Both the position numbers and the translations under genes were made by a program. A stretch of 64,000 nt of DNA, from assembly GCA_964607765.1 (NCBI GenBank), contig CAZSNT010000038.1, positions 1 through 64,000 on the forward strand, written 5' to 3'. Position 1 is the stretch's first letter, and every line of letters starts with the position of its first letter. This document shows, piece by piece, positions 18,053 through 26,425 of the stretch. The notes under the pieces are model-generated. The model was not told the DNA's origin and made no database searches. It saw only the letters and a program-made list of their open reading frames with translations. Source of the stretch: CAZSNT01 sp964607765 (lineage in GTDB: Bacteria; Verrucomicrobiota; Lentisphaeria; Oligosphaerales; JABHEG01).

Positions 18053-18883
18053 CTACTCCAGGCACCGGCCGCTGGTCACGAAGTGGCGACTGAACTGGTT
18101 CTCGCCCAGCAGTTCCTCAAAGTCCACCGTTTCGACCAGCAGAAGCGTGCGATGGTCTTTGGCCAGGTTGGCCACCTCCATCTGCCTGGCCCGAATGGCG
18201 CCGTTCGGGGCCCGCTCAAACTCCCGGCATTCCTGGCGCTTACTGGCCTTCCCGGCTCGGTCGAAGTACTCCACCAGCCGAGTCACGAAGGTCTCCTTGT
18301 CCACATAGGCAATGCGTTTGGAGTATCCACTGCGTCGGGCCTGGAGCTTTCCTGCGGGCACGGCCTCAACCACGAAGCAGGTATGCCCGTCCACCTCTTC
18401 CTCACGGAGGAGGCGCCAGCGGAAGTCGTCCAGGTCATTGGGATCCAGGTCCTCGTAGGTGAAATCCGATCCCATGACGTAGCTGGTCCGGCGCCCTTGG
18501 GCTATGCGCAGGTACCGGCGCTGGGATGGCAGATAGATCCACTGTCCTTCGTCGTTGCTGCCGGCCGCCTCGCGGGTTACCAGAGCCGTGCCGCGCACAT
18601 CCGCGGGCGTCAGGCAGACCAGCAGGACACGGTCCACATCATCGTCGGTCGTCAGCCGCAGGTGCTTCAAGCGTCGCTCCCGGCGACGGCCATGCCGATC
18701 GATCAAGGTCATGCGCCAGTACGCCGTCTCGCGAGGCGGTTTGTGTCTGCGGATCTGCTCAGCCATGACATCCCGTCCCGTCCATGCCTCGGCCGGCTTT
18801 TCAGCGACGTCGGCCAGCGGCCCGGGTTGGACGCTTAAGACGACGATCAGCGCGGCCGAAGCCACCGGTGTTCTGTGTACCAT
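18053..18883 (-). CDS. LolA-like outer-membrane lipoprotein-sorting protein
   Basis: A 276-residue exported protein with signal peptide (about residues 1-24). It fits the LolA-like family annotated as outer membrane lipoprotein-sorting protein, usually encoded beside an MMPL exporter. Family-like stretches are YWRMTLIDRHGRRRERRL, GQWIYLPSQRRYLRIAQG, GSDFTYEDLDPND and the strand ending KRIAYVDKETFVTRLVEYFDR. Such proteins form an open half-barrel with a hydrophobic cavity able to carry lipid across the periplasm. The ATG at 18883 overlaps the preceding SDR gene by 37 bp and has GGAG upstream. The open frame beyond it is antisense to nothing real and is rejected. Operon position between SDR and RND supports lipid transport. 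Confidence 0.85.
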   Translation of the reverse strand: MVHRTPVASAALIVVLSVQPGPLADVAEKPAEAWTGRDVMAEQIRRHKPPRETAYWRMTLIDRHGRRRERRLKHLRLTTDDDVDRVLLVCLTPADVRGTALVTREAAGSNDEGQWIYLPSQRRYLRIAQGRRTSYVMGSDFTYEDLDPNDLDDFRWRLLREEEVDGHTCFVVEAVPAGKLQARRSGYSKRIAYVDKETFVTRLVEYFDRAGKASKRQECREFERAPNGAIRARQMEVANLAKDHRTLLLVETVDFEELLGENQFSRHFVTSGRCLE

Positions 18884-19845
18884 CGGACTGTCTCCGCCAT
18901 ACCTTCGGTCAGCGACCGGACCGGGCGCCATCCCGTTGTCCGGAGCTTCTCGGCACTGCAGCACCAGCAGGGCTGCCGGAGCTCGATCAGTTTCTGCCGG
19001 TTCAGCAGGGCTGGTCTGCCGCGGACGCGTCCCAGCGCCTCCGCGCCCCACGATGCTGCCGTGACCAGGGCCAACGGCAGTCGTAGTCGGCATACCGAGT
19101 TCTGCCCCAGTGCTTCCGCCATCGCCTGCCCCATCTGTGCCCACGTCAGCGTCTCGGTCCCGGCCACAAAGTAGGGGTCCACATCGGGGCCGGACTCCGC
19201 AAGGTCGACCATGTGGAAGAGCGCCGATACAACGTCCCCGACATGAATCAAGGAGAAGCGCTTCGTACCGTCCCCGAGCAGCGGCAGAATCCCCCGGCCG
19301 ATGAGCCGGAAGCTGGGCAAGAGCGCTCGGTCCCGCGGCCCGTAGACCACGCAGGGCCGCAAGATGCAGGCCCGGTTGGTTGGCCGCTCCGCCCACGCTT
19401 GCACGATTCGTTCCGAACGCCGTTTGCTCTCCCCGTACCATGTCAGCGGGGTGCACGGACTGGACTCGCTCGTGTCAGCTCCCGGGACGGACGGTCCGGC
19501 CGCCGCCTGGGAGCTGACGTGTACAACATACACGCCGCGCCCGTCGCACGCACGCAGAAGCCTGTCCGTGCCCTCGACGTTCGTCCGCATCATGGCGTCC
19601 CGAGAAAAAGCAGCCGTGACGGCCGCCAGATGCAGAACCACATCCACGCTCTGGGTCGCTTCGGCGAGCGCTTCATCACTATGGAGGCGACCGTGCACGA
19701 CTCGGGCTCCACGGTGCTCAAATCGCCCGATCAACGGCGTGTGGCAACGGGCAAGAAGTGTCACGTCCCACCCGTCAGCGAGTGCATGCTCTGTCGCGTG
19801 GCCGCCAATGAAGCCGCTGGCACCGGTGATCAATATCCGTTTCAT
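18847..19845 (-). CDS. Extended SDR: NAD(P)-dependent epimerase/dehydratase/reductase
   Basis: A 332-residue extended short-chain dehydrogenase. The nucleotide-binding motif TGASGFIGG is at the N-terminus, followed by VVLHLAAVT, the catalytic YGESK (YxxxK) and ILRPCVVYGPRD. The C-terminal half resembles 3-beta-hydroxysteroid dehydrogenase-like and dihydroflavonol reductase-like members, which act on hydrophobic ketones. It overlaps the LolA-like gene and lies 10 bp after a second SDR. In bacterial sphingolipid loci an SDR of this type reduces the 3-keto group, so a keto reductase acting on the AONS product is a reasonable proposal. A nucleotide-sugar epimerase cannot be excluded. Confidence 0.88.
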   Translation of the reverse strand: MKRILITGASGFIGGHATEHALADGWDVTLLARCHTPLIGRFEHRGARVVHGRLHSDEALAEATQSVDVVLHLAAVTAAFSRDAMMRTNVEGTDRLLRACDGRGVYVVHVSSQAAAGPSVPGADTSESSPCTPLTWYGESKRRSERIVQAWAERPTNRACILRPCVVYGPRDRALLPSFRLIGRGILPLLGDGTKRFSLIHVGDVVSALFHMVDLAESGPDVDPYFVAGTETLTWAQMGQAMAEALGQNSVCRLRLPLALVTAASWGAEALGRVRGRPALLNRQKLIELRQPCWCCSAEKLRTTGWRPVRSLTEGMAETVRWYTEHRWLRPR

Positions 19846-19855
19846 GGTGAACTCG

Positions 19856-20818
19856 TCAACGCTTCTCCCGCGTCCGGGCCATGTCGCTTACCGCCTCGCA
19901 GCCGGAGTGCCTCATCTCGTACCCCAACTCCTCCCTCACTTTGCCCGTGTCCACAACCCACGGGTACTGGATGAAGTCGAGGATCGTCTCCGGCGCCTCC
20001 ATGTTTGGGCATCTCATCTTCCACAGCGCACGCATGACGATCTGGAACAGCCATCTGCTGATGGGCACTGTTCTCCGGCCTGTCATGTGGCAGAGCTCTC
20101 GCACCGTGAGCCATTCCGGACCCGCGATGTTGAAAGCCCCAGTCTTCTCCTGTTCCAGGATCCGCACCATCACTTCGGCGACATCCTCTTCATGGACGAA
20201 CTGAATGGGCGTGCCACCCCCTTCAATGAGGGGCACGACCGGGAAAGCATAGACGAAACGGGACAGGAAGTTGTCCACGTTCGGGCCGAACACAATCACC
20301 GGCCGGATGATCGACAGCTTGCACATCGGGTTGGCCTGAGCGAACTCTCCACAGTATTCCTCTACCTGCGCCTTGTCTTTAGCGTATCGGCAGTCGGTCA
20401 AGCCGCCGCGGATCGCGTCCTGTTCACACAGGGGCAGGGGATTGTCCTCGAACGCGCCGTAGGCAGTTGCGGATGATGCGACGAGAACCTGTGTGGTCCC
20501 GCCGGCCGATGCGGCCTGCAGGGTCCTCCTGGTCCCCTCGACATTGATCTGATGCATCAGGGCTTCGTCACGCATGGGAGCAACCACGAACGCCAGGTGA
20601 ACAAGGGCGTCAGGCTTCTCACGTTCGATCAGTGCGGGCCACTCCGGAGCGAGCATGTCGGCTTGAAAGTAGTCGACCCCTGCCACGGGGCGTTCAGGCG
20701 CGTCTTTATCCAGCCCGATGACTGTCGTTGCCCAGTTCGTCCGCACCAACGCTCTCAGAAACGCGCCGGCAATGTAGCCGCAAGCGCCGGTTACCAGTAT
20801 TCGCTTTCCGGGGGCCAT
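19856..20818 (-). CDS. Second extended SDR (NAD-dependent epimerase/reductase)
   Basis: A 320-residue extended SDR. Visible features are the Rossmann motif VTGACGYIAGAF, an acidic residue after strand 2 (LDKD) that favours NAD, LVHLAFVVAP, the catalytic YAKDK (YxxxK) and IRPVIVFGP. It is only distantly similar to the neighbouring SDR, so the pair are different enzymes rather than a tandem duplicate. The ATG at 20818 is preferred over the longer open frame because it begins directly before the Rossmann strand; AGGA lies upstream. It starts 7 bp after the acetoacetate-decarboxylase-like gene. A role in ketone reduction or head-group modification of a lipid is inferred from the operon. Confidence 0.87.
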   Translation of the reverse strand: MAPGKRILVTGACGYIAGAFLRALVRTNWATTVIGLDKDAPERPVAGVDYFQADMLAPEWPALIEREKPDALVHLAFVVAPMRDEALMHQINVEGTRRTLQAASAGGTTQVLVASSATAYGAFEDNPLPLCEQDAIRGGLTDCRYAKDKAQVEEYCGEFAQANPMCKLSIIRPVIVFGPNVDNFLSRFVYAFPVVPLIEGGGTPIQFVHEEDVAEVMVRILEQEKTGAFNIAGPEWLTVRELCHMTGRRTVPISRWLFQIVMRALWKMRCPNMEAPETILDFIQYPWVVDTGKVREELGYEMRHSGCEAVSDMARTREKR

Positions 20819-20825
20819 ACGGCAG

Positions 20826-21674
20826 TCATTTCCTGTGCGGCTGCGGCTTCGAGTACGCGGGGCATGGCGTCTTCCAGGTGGCGATCCCCGCGCCCGCACT
20901 CAGACGAGAGCGAAACCGCGTGGTGGTCTGGAGGAGAAACGGTCGCGTGTCTGCCAGCCCCATCTGTCTGAGATTCACCTCCATCGGGTGGTCGCCAGAG
21001 CCGACTGTCAGCTTCGTCGTCGGCCGGAAGCTCGTCCGAACCGTCATGTCCACGGTGACGCTGGTCTGATGAATGGTATCATCGGTGTTTGAGTACAACA
21101 CAAACCCCATGCCGGGCATGGCAACGCCTCGGTCAAGGGGCCCGGAGAAGGACACGATCTCTCGCTTCGTGTTCGGCTCCAACACGTTTGCCTGGAACTC
21201 GTTGTCGGAGAATGCCATGGCGATGTCTGCCACAAACTTGGGGTAACCCCAGATTTCCCGCCCGGCAACGCACGCCGCGTCGGTGGTCACAGGCAGGTCC
21301 AAAATGTAGAATCCTACCGCCCTCTGCCTTGGACGGGGGAAGAGCAGGTCGAAGACTCTGAATGGGGGGAGGTCCACGTTGGTGCTGTTCCTCCCTCTGG
21401 CAGGATAACAGGCGATGCCGACACCGACCTCATTGTACGGTCCGATGCTCGTGTCCCGGTACTCGAAAGAGGCCACGCCGACCAAGGCTTTGTTTGACCA
21501 AGACCTGACCGGTACCAGGCCCGTTCCGTAGAGTTTCGGCGCCACGTCATCGAAAGGGCACAGGTACAGCGCTTGCGCCAGGCAGGCGTCCCGATAGAAG
21601 ATCGGGAGTTGCACGACTCCACCTGGGACCGGCACGTCCTTCCTGGGCACTGAAAACAGGTCCTTCGGTGGCAT
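20826..21674 (-). CDS. Acetoacetate decarboxylase-family protein
   Basis: A 282-residue protein of the acetoacetate decarboxylase (ADC) fold. The signature region AGREIWGYPKFVAD aligns with the ADC active-site segment GRELSAYPKKLGYPK. The first lysine, which forms the Schiff base in ADC, is present, but the adjacent lysine that lowers its pKa is replaced by Phe. Other members with altered pockets catalyse aldol/dehydration or unknown reactions. It is the first gene of the minus-strand operon, 161 bp divergent from the FAAL-ACP-AONS gene. I infer it acts on a beta-keto or alpha-oxoamine intermediate of the lipid pathway; the reaction is unknown. Confidence 0.82.
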   Translation of the reverse strand: MPPKDLFSVPRKDVPVPGGVVQLPIFYRDACLAQALYLCPFDDVAPKLYGTGLVPVRSWSNKALVGVASFEYRDTSIGPYNEVGVGIACYPARGRNSTNVDLPPFRVFDLLFPRPRQRAVGFYILDLPVTTDAACVAGREIWGYPKFVADIAMAFSDNEFQANVLEPNTKREIVSFSGPLDRGVAMPGMGFVLYSNTDDTIHQTSVTVDMTVRTSFRPTTKLTVGSGDHPMEVNLRQMGLADTRPFLLQTTTRFRSRLSAGAGIATWKTPCPAYSKPQPHRK

Positions 21675-21835
21675 TTCTGACTTGCCCCTCGTGGTACTGA
21701 CCGAACTGCTGGACGGACTCCGGGAAACGAGCGACTCAAATCAGCAGAATCCTTGCCTCTGCGAGCCCTGGACATTATTGTCCCGTGCGACGCGGCAAAG
21801 TCAAGTCTCATCGCATCGGACGAGTCAGGTGAATC
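21675..21835. promoter_or_regulatory. Divergent control region of the lipid cluster
   Basis: These 161 bp separate the two oppositely transcribed operons and must hold both promoters. An AT-richer patch around ACATTATTG (about 21770) is a candidate -10 area. I could not identify a confident promoter pair or operator. Sharing such a short region suggests the two operons are co-regulated. Confidence 0.4.
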
Positions 21836-24800
21836 GTGTTGAGCACTCCCACGCGGGGATCATTTTTCTATCCCAATACCCCTGTGCACTTGCTGCGTCA
21901 TCGGGCAGAACATAGCCCCGATGAGCTCGCTTTCATCTGCCTGGTGGACGGCGAAGGGGACGAGCTCTGCCTGACGTACGCGGAGTTGGATGAGCAGGCG
22001 CGCGCAATCGCAGCGTGGCTGTCGGCGGCTGGCTGGGCAGGTTGCAGGGCGCTGATGCTCTACCCGCCGGGACTGGAATTCGTCAAAGCGTTTTTCGGGT
22101 GCCTTTACGCCGGCGTTACTCCCGTGCCGACCAACCCTCCCCGGCGCAACCACAAACTGTCCCGCCTCGAGGCGATCGTCCAGGATGCCGCGCCCGCCGT
22201 GGCACTTACCAGCAGCGCGTTGCAGGAGCGGACCCGCCCTTTGATCGATGCTTCGCCGCTGCTCCGGGACATGCCTTTGCAGGCGACTGACTCCATTGTC
22301 ACCGGCGCTGAGGCGTGGACCATGCCTGACTGCTCGCCCGACACACTGGCTGTTCTGCAGTACACGTCCGGCTCAGCCGGTGCGCCGAAGGGAGTCATGC
22401 TCTCCCACGCCAACCTGATGCACAACTCAGCGCTCATCTGCCATGCGTTCGAGAACACGCGCAGTAGCGTCGGCGTGTTCTGGCTGCCGAGCTACCACGA
22501 CATGGGGCTGATCGGTGGCATCGTGCAGCCGGTCTACGTGGGCCGCGTCAATGTCTTCATCTCGCCCATGGCGTTCCTGCAGAAACCGGTTCGCTGGCTC
22601 AGGGCAATCAGCAAGTACCGCGCCACGACCAGCGGCGGCCCCAATTTCGCCTATGACCTCTGCGCCAGGACCGTGACTGATGAGCAGATGGCGGGGCTTG
22701 ATCTTTCCAGCTGGCGCGTGGCTTTCGACGGCGCAGAGCCGATACGGGCGGAGACAATCGACCGGTTTACCGACAGGTTCAGGGAGTGCGGTTTCCGCCG
22801 ACAGGCGTTCTATCCGTGCTACGGCATGGCGGAGGCGACCCTGCTGGTTACCGGTGGGTACGCGGCCCGGATGCCGGTCGTGAAGTCCTTTGACCGTCAG
22901 GCATTGACGGAGAACCACGCCGTGCCGGCTGAGGGGCAGGAGCCGTCCGTACGACGACTCGTCGGTTGCGGCGCGTCGTTGCCGGACCAGCGCGTGCTGA
23001 TCGTCGATCCTGAGCGTCTCGTGGAGCTCCGCGACGGCGAGATTGGTGAGATCTGGATACAAGGCCCCAGCGTCGCCCAAGGGTACCTGAATCGGCCCGA
23101 CGAGACGGAGGAAGCGTTTGGCGCGCATCTGGCCGATACGGGAGCCGGACCGTTCCTGCGCACTGGCGACTTGGGCTTCATGTTCGAACGCGAGCTGTTT
23201 GTCACCGGGCGCCTCAAGGAACTCATTATTGTTCGCGGCAGGAACCACCATCCGCACGATATCGAGGCGACGATAGCCGCCTCACACCCGCAGCTGACGG
23301 CCGACAGCGGCGCAGCATTCGTGATCGACGAGGATAGCCGGCAGAGACTGGTTGTCGTGCAGGAGGTGAACCGCAGGCACGGCTGCAGCCCGGCCGAGAT
23401 CTTTGCCGCGATCCGGGAAGCCGTCGCAGTGCAGCACGGGCTGGCAGTGGACACGATCGTCCTCGCGCGTAAGCGATGCGTGCCGAGGACCTCGAGCGGC
23501 AAGGTCCAGCGCAGCGCATGCCGCGAGCTGGTTCTGGCTGGCCAGATCCGTGAGGTGGGTCGTTGGGACGCAGGCGCCCCCGTGCCCGAAAAGCTGGGAC
23601 CGTCGAGCACCAGCTCGGCATCCGATGACGGAACACGGACGAAGACAGGGCCGAGCCGCCGCCAGGCGGTCCCAGGGGAGACACCAACCCGGCGCGGAGG
23701 GCCTCATGTTGGGGCAGCCCCCGGAAAGAGTGACACAGGTCGGCCCTCTTCTCCGCCAGCCTGTCGTGGTAGCGCCCGTGCCGCTGTGGAGGTGGAGATC
23801 CGGCGTATTGCCGAAGGGCGGGCAGGCGAGCTGGCTCTGGACACGGACATCGCGGGACTGGGGCTTGACTCGCTGCAGCGCATGCAGATCGTGGCCGCAC
23901 TGGAAGACGTGTTCGGCGGCCGCTTTCCCCAGACTGCGGTGGCCGGCATGTACACGGTGGGCGACGTCATCCATGCCGTTGAGCAGTACCTTGGCGGCGC
24001 CGCGCAGACAGCGACGCCCCGCCCCGACGGCTACGCACCGGGGCCATCTTCCTGTGACGTGGCTCGGTTCCCTGAAGTCCTGCGGCTCAGGCAGACCGAG
24101 AGGGCCCTGATCTCAGCCGATGCACCGAATCCCTACTTCGCGGTGCATCAATCGGCCCCGAGCGTTGTGACAAAGGTGCATGACCGTGAGTTGGTGAACT
24201 TCTCCAGCCACAACTACCTCAACATGTCCGCCGAGCCGCGTGTCGCTCAGGCTGCCAAACGGGCGATCGACCGCTACGGCACCAGTGTGTCAGCCAGCCG
24301 TCTCGTCTCCGGTGAGATAGAGATCCACGGCGAGTTGGAGCGGACGCTCGCCGAGTTCATTGGCGTCGATGGCTGCCTTGTGTTTGTCAACGGTCATGCC
24401 ACCAACGTAACGGTGATTGGCCACCTGTTCGGCCCCGGTGACCTGATCGTGTACGATGCGCTGGCTCACAACAGCATCCGGCAAGGGGCGGAGTTGTCCG
24501 GCGCCCGGCAACGGCTCTTTGCGCACAACGACTGGGCTGACCTGGACCGCGTTCTCAATCACAGTCGTCATGAGTATCGGCGCGTGCTCGTGGCGATCGA
24601 GGGTGTCTACAGCATGGATGGCGATTTCCCTGATCTGCCGAGATTCGTCGAGGTGAAGCGGAAGCACGGTGCGCTGTTGATGGTCGACGAGGCACACTCC
24701 CTCGGGACGATGGGGGACACCGGCCGCGGGCTCAGTGAGCACTTCCGCGTGGAGCCACGAGATGTGGACATTTGGATGGGTACCCTCAGCAAGGCATTGG

Positions 24801-25246
24801 GGAACTCCGGCGGCTATATTGCCGGGAGCGGCGATCTCATCGAGTATCTCCGGTATACGGCCCCGGGCTTCGTGTTCAGCTGCGGCTTGCCGCCGGCCAG
24901 TGCTGCTGGTGCGCTCGAGGCACTTCGGGTCCTCGAAGGAGAGCCTGATCGGGTCGAGCGTCTTCGCGACAACGCTCGACTCTTACTTGAGCTCGCACGG
25001 GAACGGGGATTCGACACCGGCACGAGCTCGGGAACGCCGGTCGTGCCGGTGATCACGGGGTGCTCGCGGCTGGCACTGCGTCTGTCCCATGCGATGTCCC
25101 AGCGTGGAGTAGACGTGATGCCGATCGTCCATCCTGCGGTTCAGGAGAGTGCCGCGCGTTTGCGGTTCTTCGTCTGCTGCGAGCATACACGGGAGCAGCT
25201 TCGCAGAGCCATGGACATGCTGTCGGAGGCGTGGTATGAACGCTGA
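21836..25246 (+). CDS. FAAL-ACP-AONS fusion: acyl-AMP ligase, carrier, alpha-oxoamine synthase
   Basis: A 1136-residue three-part enzyme. Residues 1-580 form a fatty acyl-AMP ligase (adenylate motif YTSGSAGAPKGVMLSH, WLPSYHDMGLIGG, YGMAEATL, RTGDLGF), which activates a fatty acid and loads it on a carrier without CoA. Residues about 640-725 are an acyl carrier domain with phosphopantetheine serine 679 in GLDSLQ, after a proline-rich linker. Residues about 740-1136 are a PLP-dependent alpha-oxoamine synthase (serine palmitoyltransferase/KBL family) with VDEAHSLG and the PLP lysine 986 in TLSKALG. The expected reaction condenses carrier-bound acyl with an amino acid, releasing CO2 and a 3-keto amine. 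The start is GTG 21836 or TTG 21839, the latter better spaced from AGGTGA. It overlaps the GNAT gene by 11 bp. Confidence 0.92.
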   Translation: MLSTPTRGSFFYPNTPVHLLRHRAEHSPDELAFICLVDGEGDELCLTYAELDEQARAIAAWLSAAGWAGCRALMLYPPGLEFVKAFFGCLYAGVTPVPTNPPRRNHKLSRLEAIVQDAAPAVALTSSALQERTRPLIDASPLLRDMPLQATDSIVTGAEAWTMPDCSPDTLAVLQYTSGSAGAPKGVMLSHANLMHNSALICHAFENTRSSVGVFWLPSYHDMGLIGGIVQPVYVGRVNVFISPMAFLQKPVRWLRAISKYRATTSGGPNFAYDLCARTVTDEQMAGLDLSSWRVAFDGAEPIRAETIDRFTDRFRECGFRRQAFYPCYGMAEATLLVTGGYAARMPVVKSFDRQALTENHAVPAEGQEPSVRRLVGCGASLPDQRVLIVDPERLVELRDGEIGEIWIQGPSVAQGYLNRPDETEEAFGAHLADTGAGPFLRTGDLGFMFERELFVTGRLKELIIVRGRNHHPHDIEATIAASHPQLTADSGAAFVIDEDSRQRLVVVQEVNRRHGCSPAEIFAAIREAVAVQHGLAVDTIVLARKRCVPRTSSGKVQRSACRELVLAGQIREVGRWDAGAPVPEKLGPSSTSSASDDGTRTKTGPSRRQAVPGETPTRRGGPHVGAAPGKSDTGRPSSPPACRGSARAAVEVEIRRIAEGRAGELALDTDIAGLGLDSLQRMQIVAALEDVFGGRFPQTAVAGMYTVGDVIHAVEQYLGGAAQTATPRPDGYAPGPSSCDVARFPEVLRLRQTERALISADAPNPYFAVHQSAPSVVTKVHDRELVNFSSHNYLNMSAEPRVAQAAKRAIDRYGTSVSASRLVSGEIEIHGELERTLAEFIGVDGCLVFVNGHATNVTVIGHLFGPGDLIVYDALAHNSIRQGAELSGARQRLFAHNDWADLDRVLNHSRHEYRRVLVAIEGVYSMDGDFPDLPRFVEVKRKHGALLMVDEAHSLGTMGDTGRGLSEHFRVEPRDVDIWMGTLSKALGNSGGYIAGSGDLIEYLRYTAPGFVFSCGLPPASAAGALEALRVLEGEPDRVERLRDNARLLLELARERGFDTGTSSGTPVVPVITGCSRLALRLSHAMSQRGVDVMPIVHPAVQESAARLRFFVCCEHTREQLRRAMDMLSEAWYER

Positions 25247-26372
25247 CATACACGTGCGAGCCGTCCAGTCCCGCACAGACATGCGGCGTTTCATTGAACT
25301 GCCCTACGAACTCTACGAGGGCAGCCAGTGTTGGGTGCCGCCTCTGCGCCTGGAACAGAAGCACTGCCTCAACACCTCGTCCAACCCCTTCTGCGAACAT
25401 GGTCACATCCAGCCGTTCCTGGCGTTGGACTCGTCCGGGACCGTGCTCGGGCGCATCGCGGCCGTACTCAACGAGGCGCATCTGGAGAAGTACAAGGATG
25501 GCAGAGGCTTCTTCGGTTTCTTCGAGTGCGTTGAGCGCTATGACGTGGCCGAGGCGCTTCTGGACGCCGCTGCCGGGTGGCTGCGGGACCGAGGCCTGTC
25601 GAACATGCGTGGCCCCGCCAGTCCCTCACTGAACGACGTAGCGGGGCTGTTGGTGAAGGGGTTCGAGCGTCGTCCCACCTTCTTCATGCCCTACAACCCC
25701 CCCTTCTACGAGGATTTCCTGCACCGTTATGGCTGCGAACGCGCCATGACCCTTTTCGCGTATTACCTGCATCGACGGTATGCCGACCTTGAGCGGGCAC
25801 GCGAGTGGATCGAGCTAATGCGCGAGCACTATCCCAGTGTCGCGCTGCGGCCAACGACTCGCCGGCGTTACGCCGAAGATGCGGCTCTCCTGCTCGAAAT
25901 CTACAATGAAGGGATGAGCGATACATGGGGTCACGTGCCATTCTGCGAGCGCGAGTTCAATCATCTCAGCCGAATTCTGCGTCGCCTCGTGGATCCGGAG
26001 TTCCTTCTGTTCCTTGAACTTGACGGCGAGCCGATCGGCTTTTCCCTCCTGCTCCCGGACTTCAACGAAGTGCTCCGCCACATGCCCAAGGGCAGGTTGC
26101 TGCCGTTGGGGTGGTTTCACGGCCTGTTGCGCTGGCGGCTCGGGCACATCCACACCCTCCGTGCAGCCATGGGCGGCGTGCGGGCGGCGTACCGCGGCCA
26201 GGGATTCGCCGCGGTGATGGGATTACTCACGCTCGAAAGACACTGGGCAAGTCGATACGATGGTGTTGAATTCAGCTGGATTCTGCAGACCAACCGATTG
26301 TCCATCGACGCACTCGAGCGAGTCGGCGCCGTGCGAGACAAAGAGTATGCGCTCTTCGACCGGGCGCTATGA
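25236..26372 (+). CDS. GNAT-fold acyltransferase, ceramide-synthase-like candidate
   Basis: A 378-residue protein. Its C-terminal half (about 200-375) has a GNAT-like layout: LFLELDGEPIGFSLLLPD, then GGVRAAYRGQGFAAVM (acyl-CoA loop pattern) and WILQTNRLSIDALERVGA. The N-terminal half is family-specific (PYELYEGSQCWVPPLRLEQ, GPASPSLND, PTFFMPYNPPFYEDF). These features match the large YghO-type N-acetyltransferase-like family that accompanies serine palmitoyltransferase genes; a distant GNAT-like protein is the known bacterial ceramide synthase in Caulobacter. The ATG at 25236 has GGAGG eight bases upstream and overlaps the AONS gene. I infer N-acylation of the amine made by the fusion enzyme. 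Confidence 0.85.
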   Translation: MNADIHVRAVQSRTDMRRFIELPYELYEGSQCWVPPLRLEQKHCLNTSSNPFCEHGHIQPFLALDSSGTVLGRIAAVLNEAHLEKYKDGRGFFGFFECVERYDVAEALLDAAAGWLRDRGLSNMRGPASPSLNDVAGLLVKGFERRPTFFMPYNPPFYEDFLHRYGCERAMTLFAYYLHRRYADLERAREWIELMREHYPSVALRPTTRRRYAEDAALLLEIYNEGMSDTWGHVPFCEREFNHLSRILRRLVDPEFLLFLELDGEPIGFSLLLPDFNEVLRHMPKGRLLPLGWFHGLLRWRLGHIHTLRAAMGGVRAAYRGQGFAAVMGLLTLERHWASRYDGVEFSWILQTNRLSIDALERVGAVRDKEYALFDRAL

Positions 26373-26425
26373 GGAGAGCATGATCGTGCCGGTCATTTCC
26401 GTTGGCGAGGTAGGGGGGTGGTTTC

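Noticed and set aside
18884..19456. Longer start for the LolA-like gene
   Set aside because: Overlaps the SDR gene, which has intact catalytic motifs; signal peptide begins at 18883.
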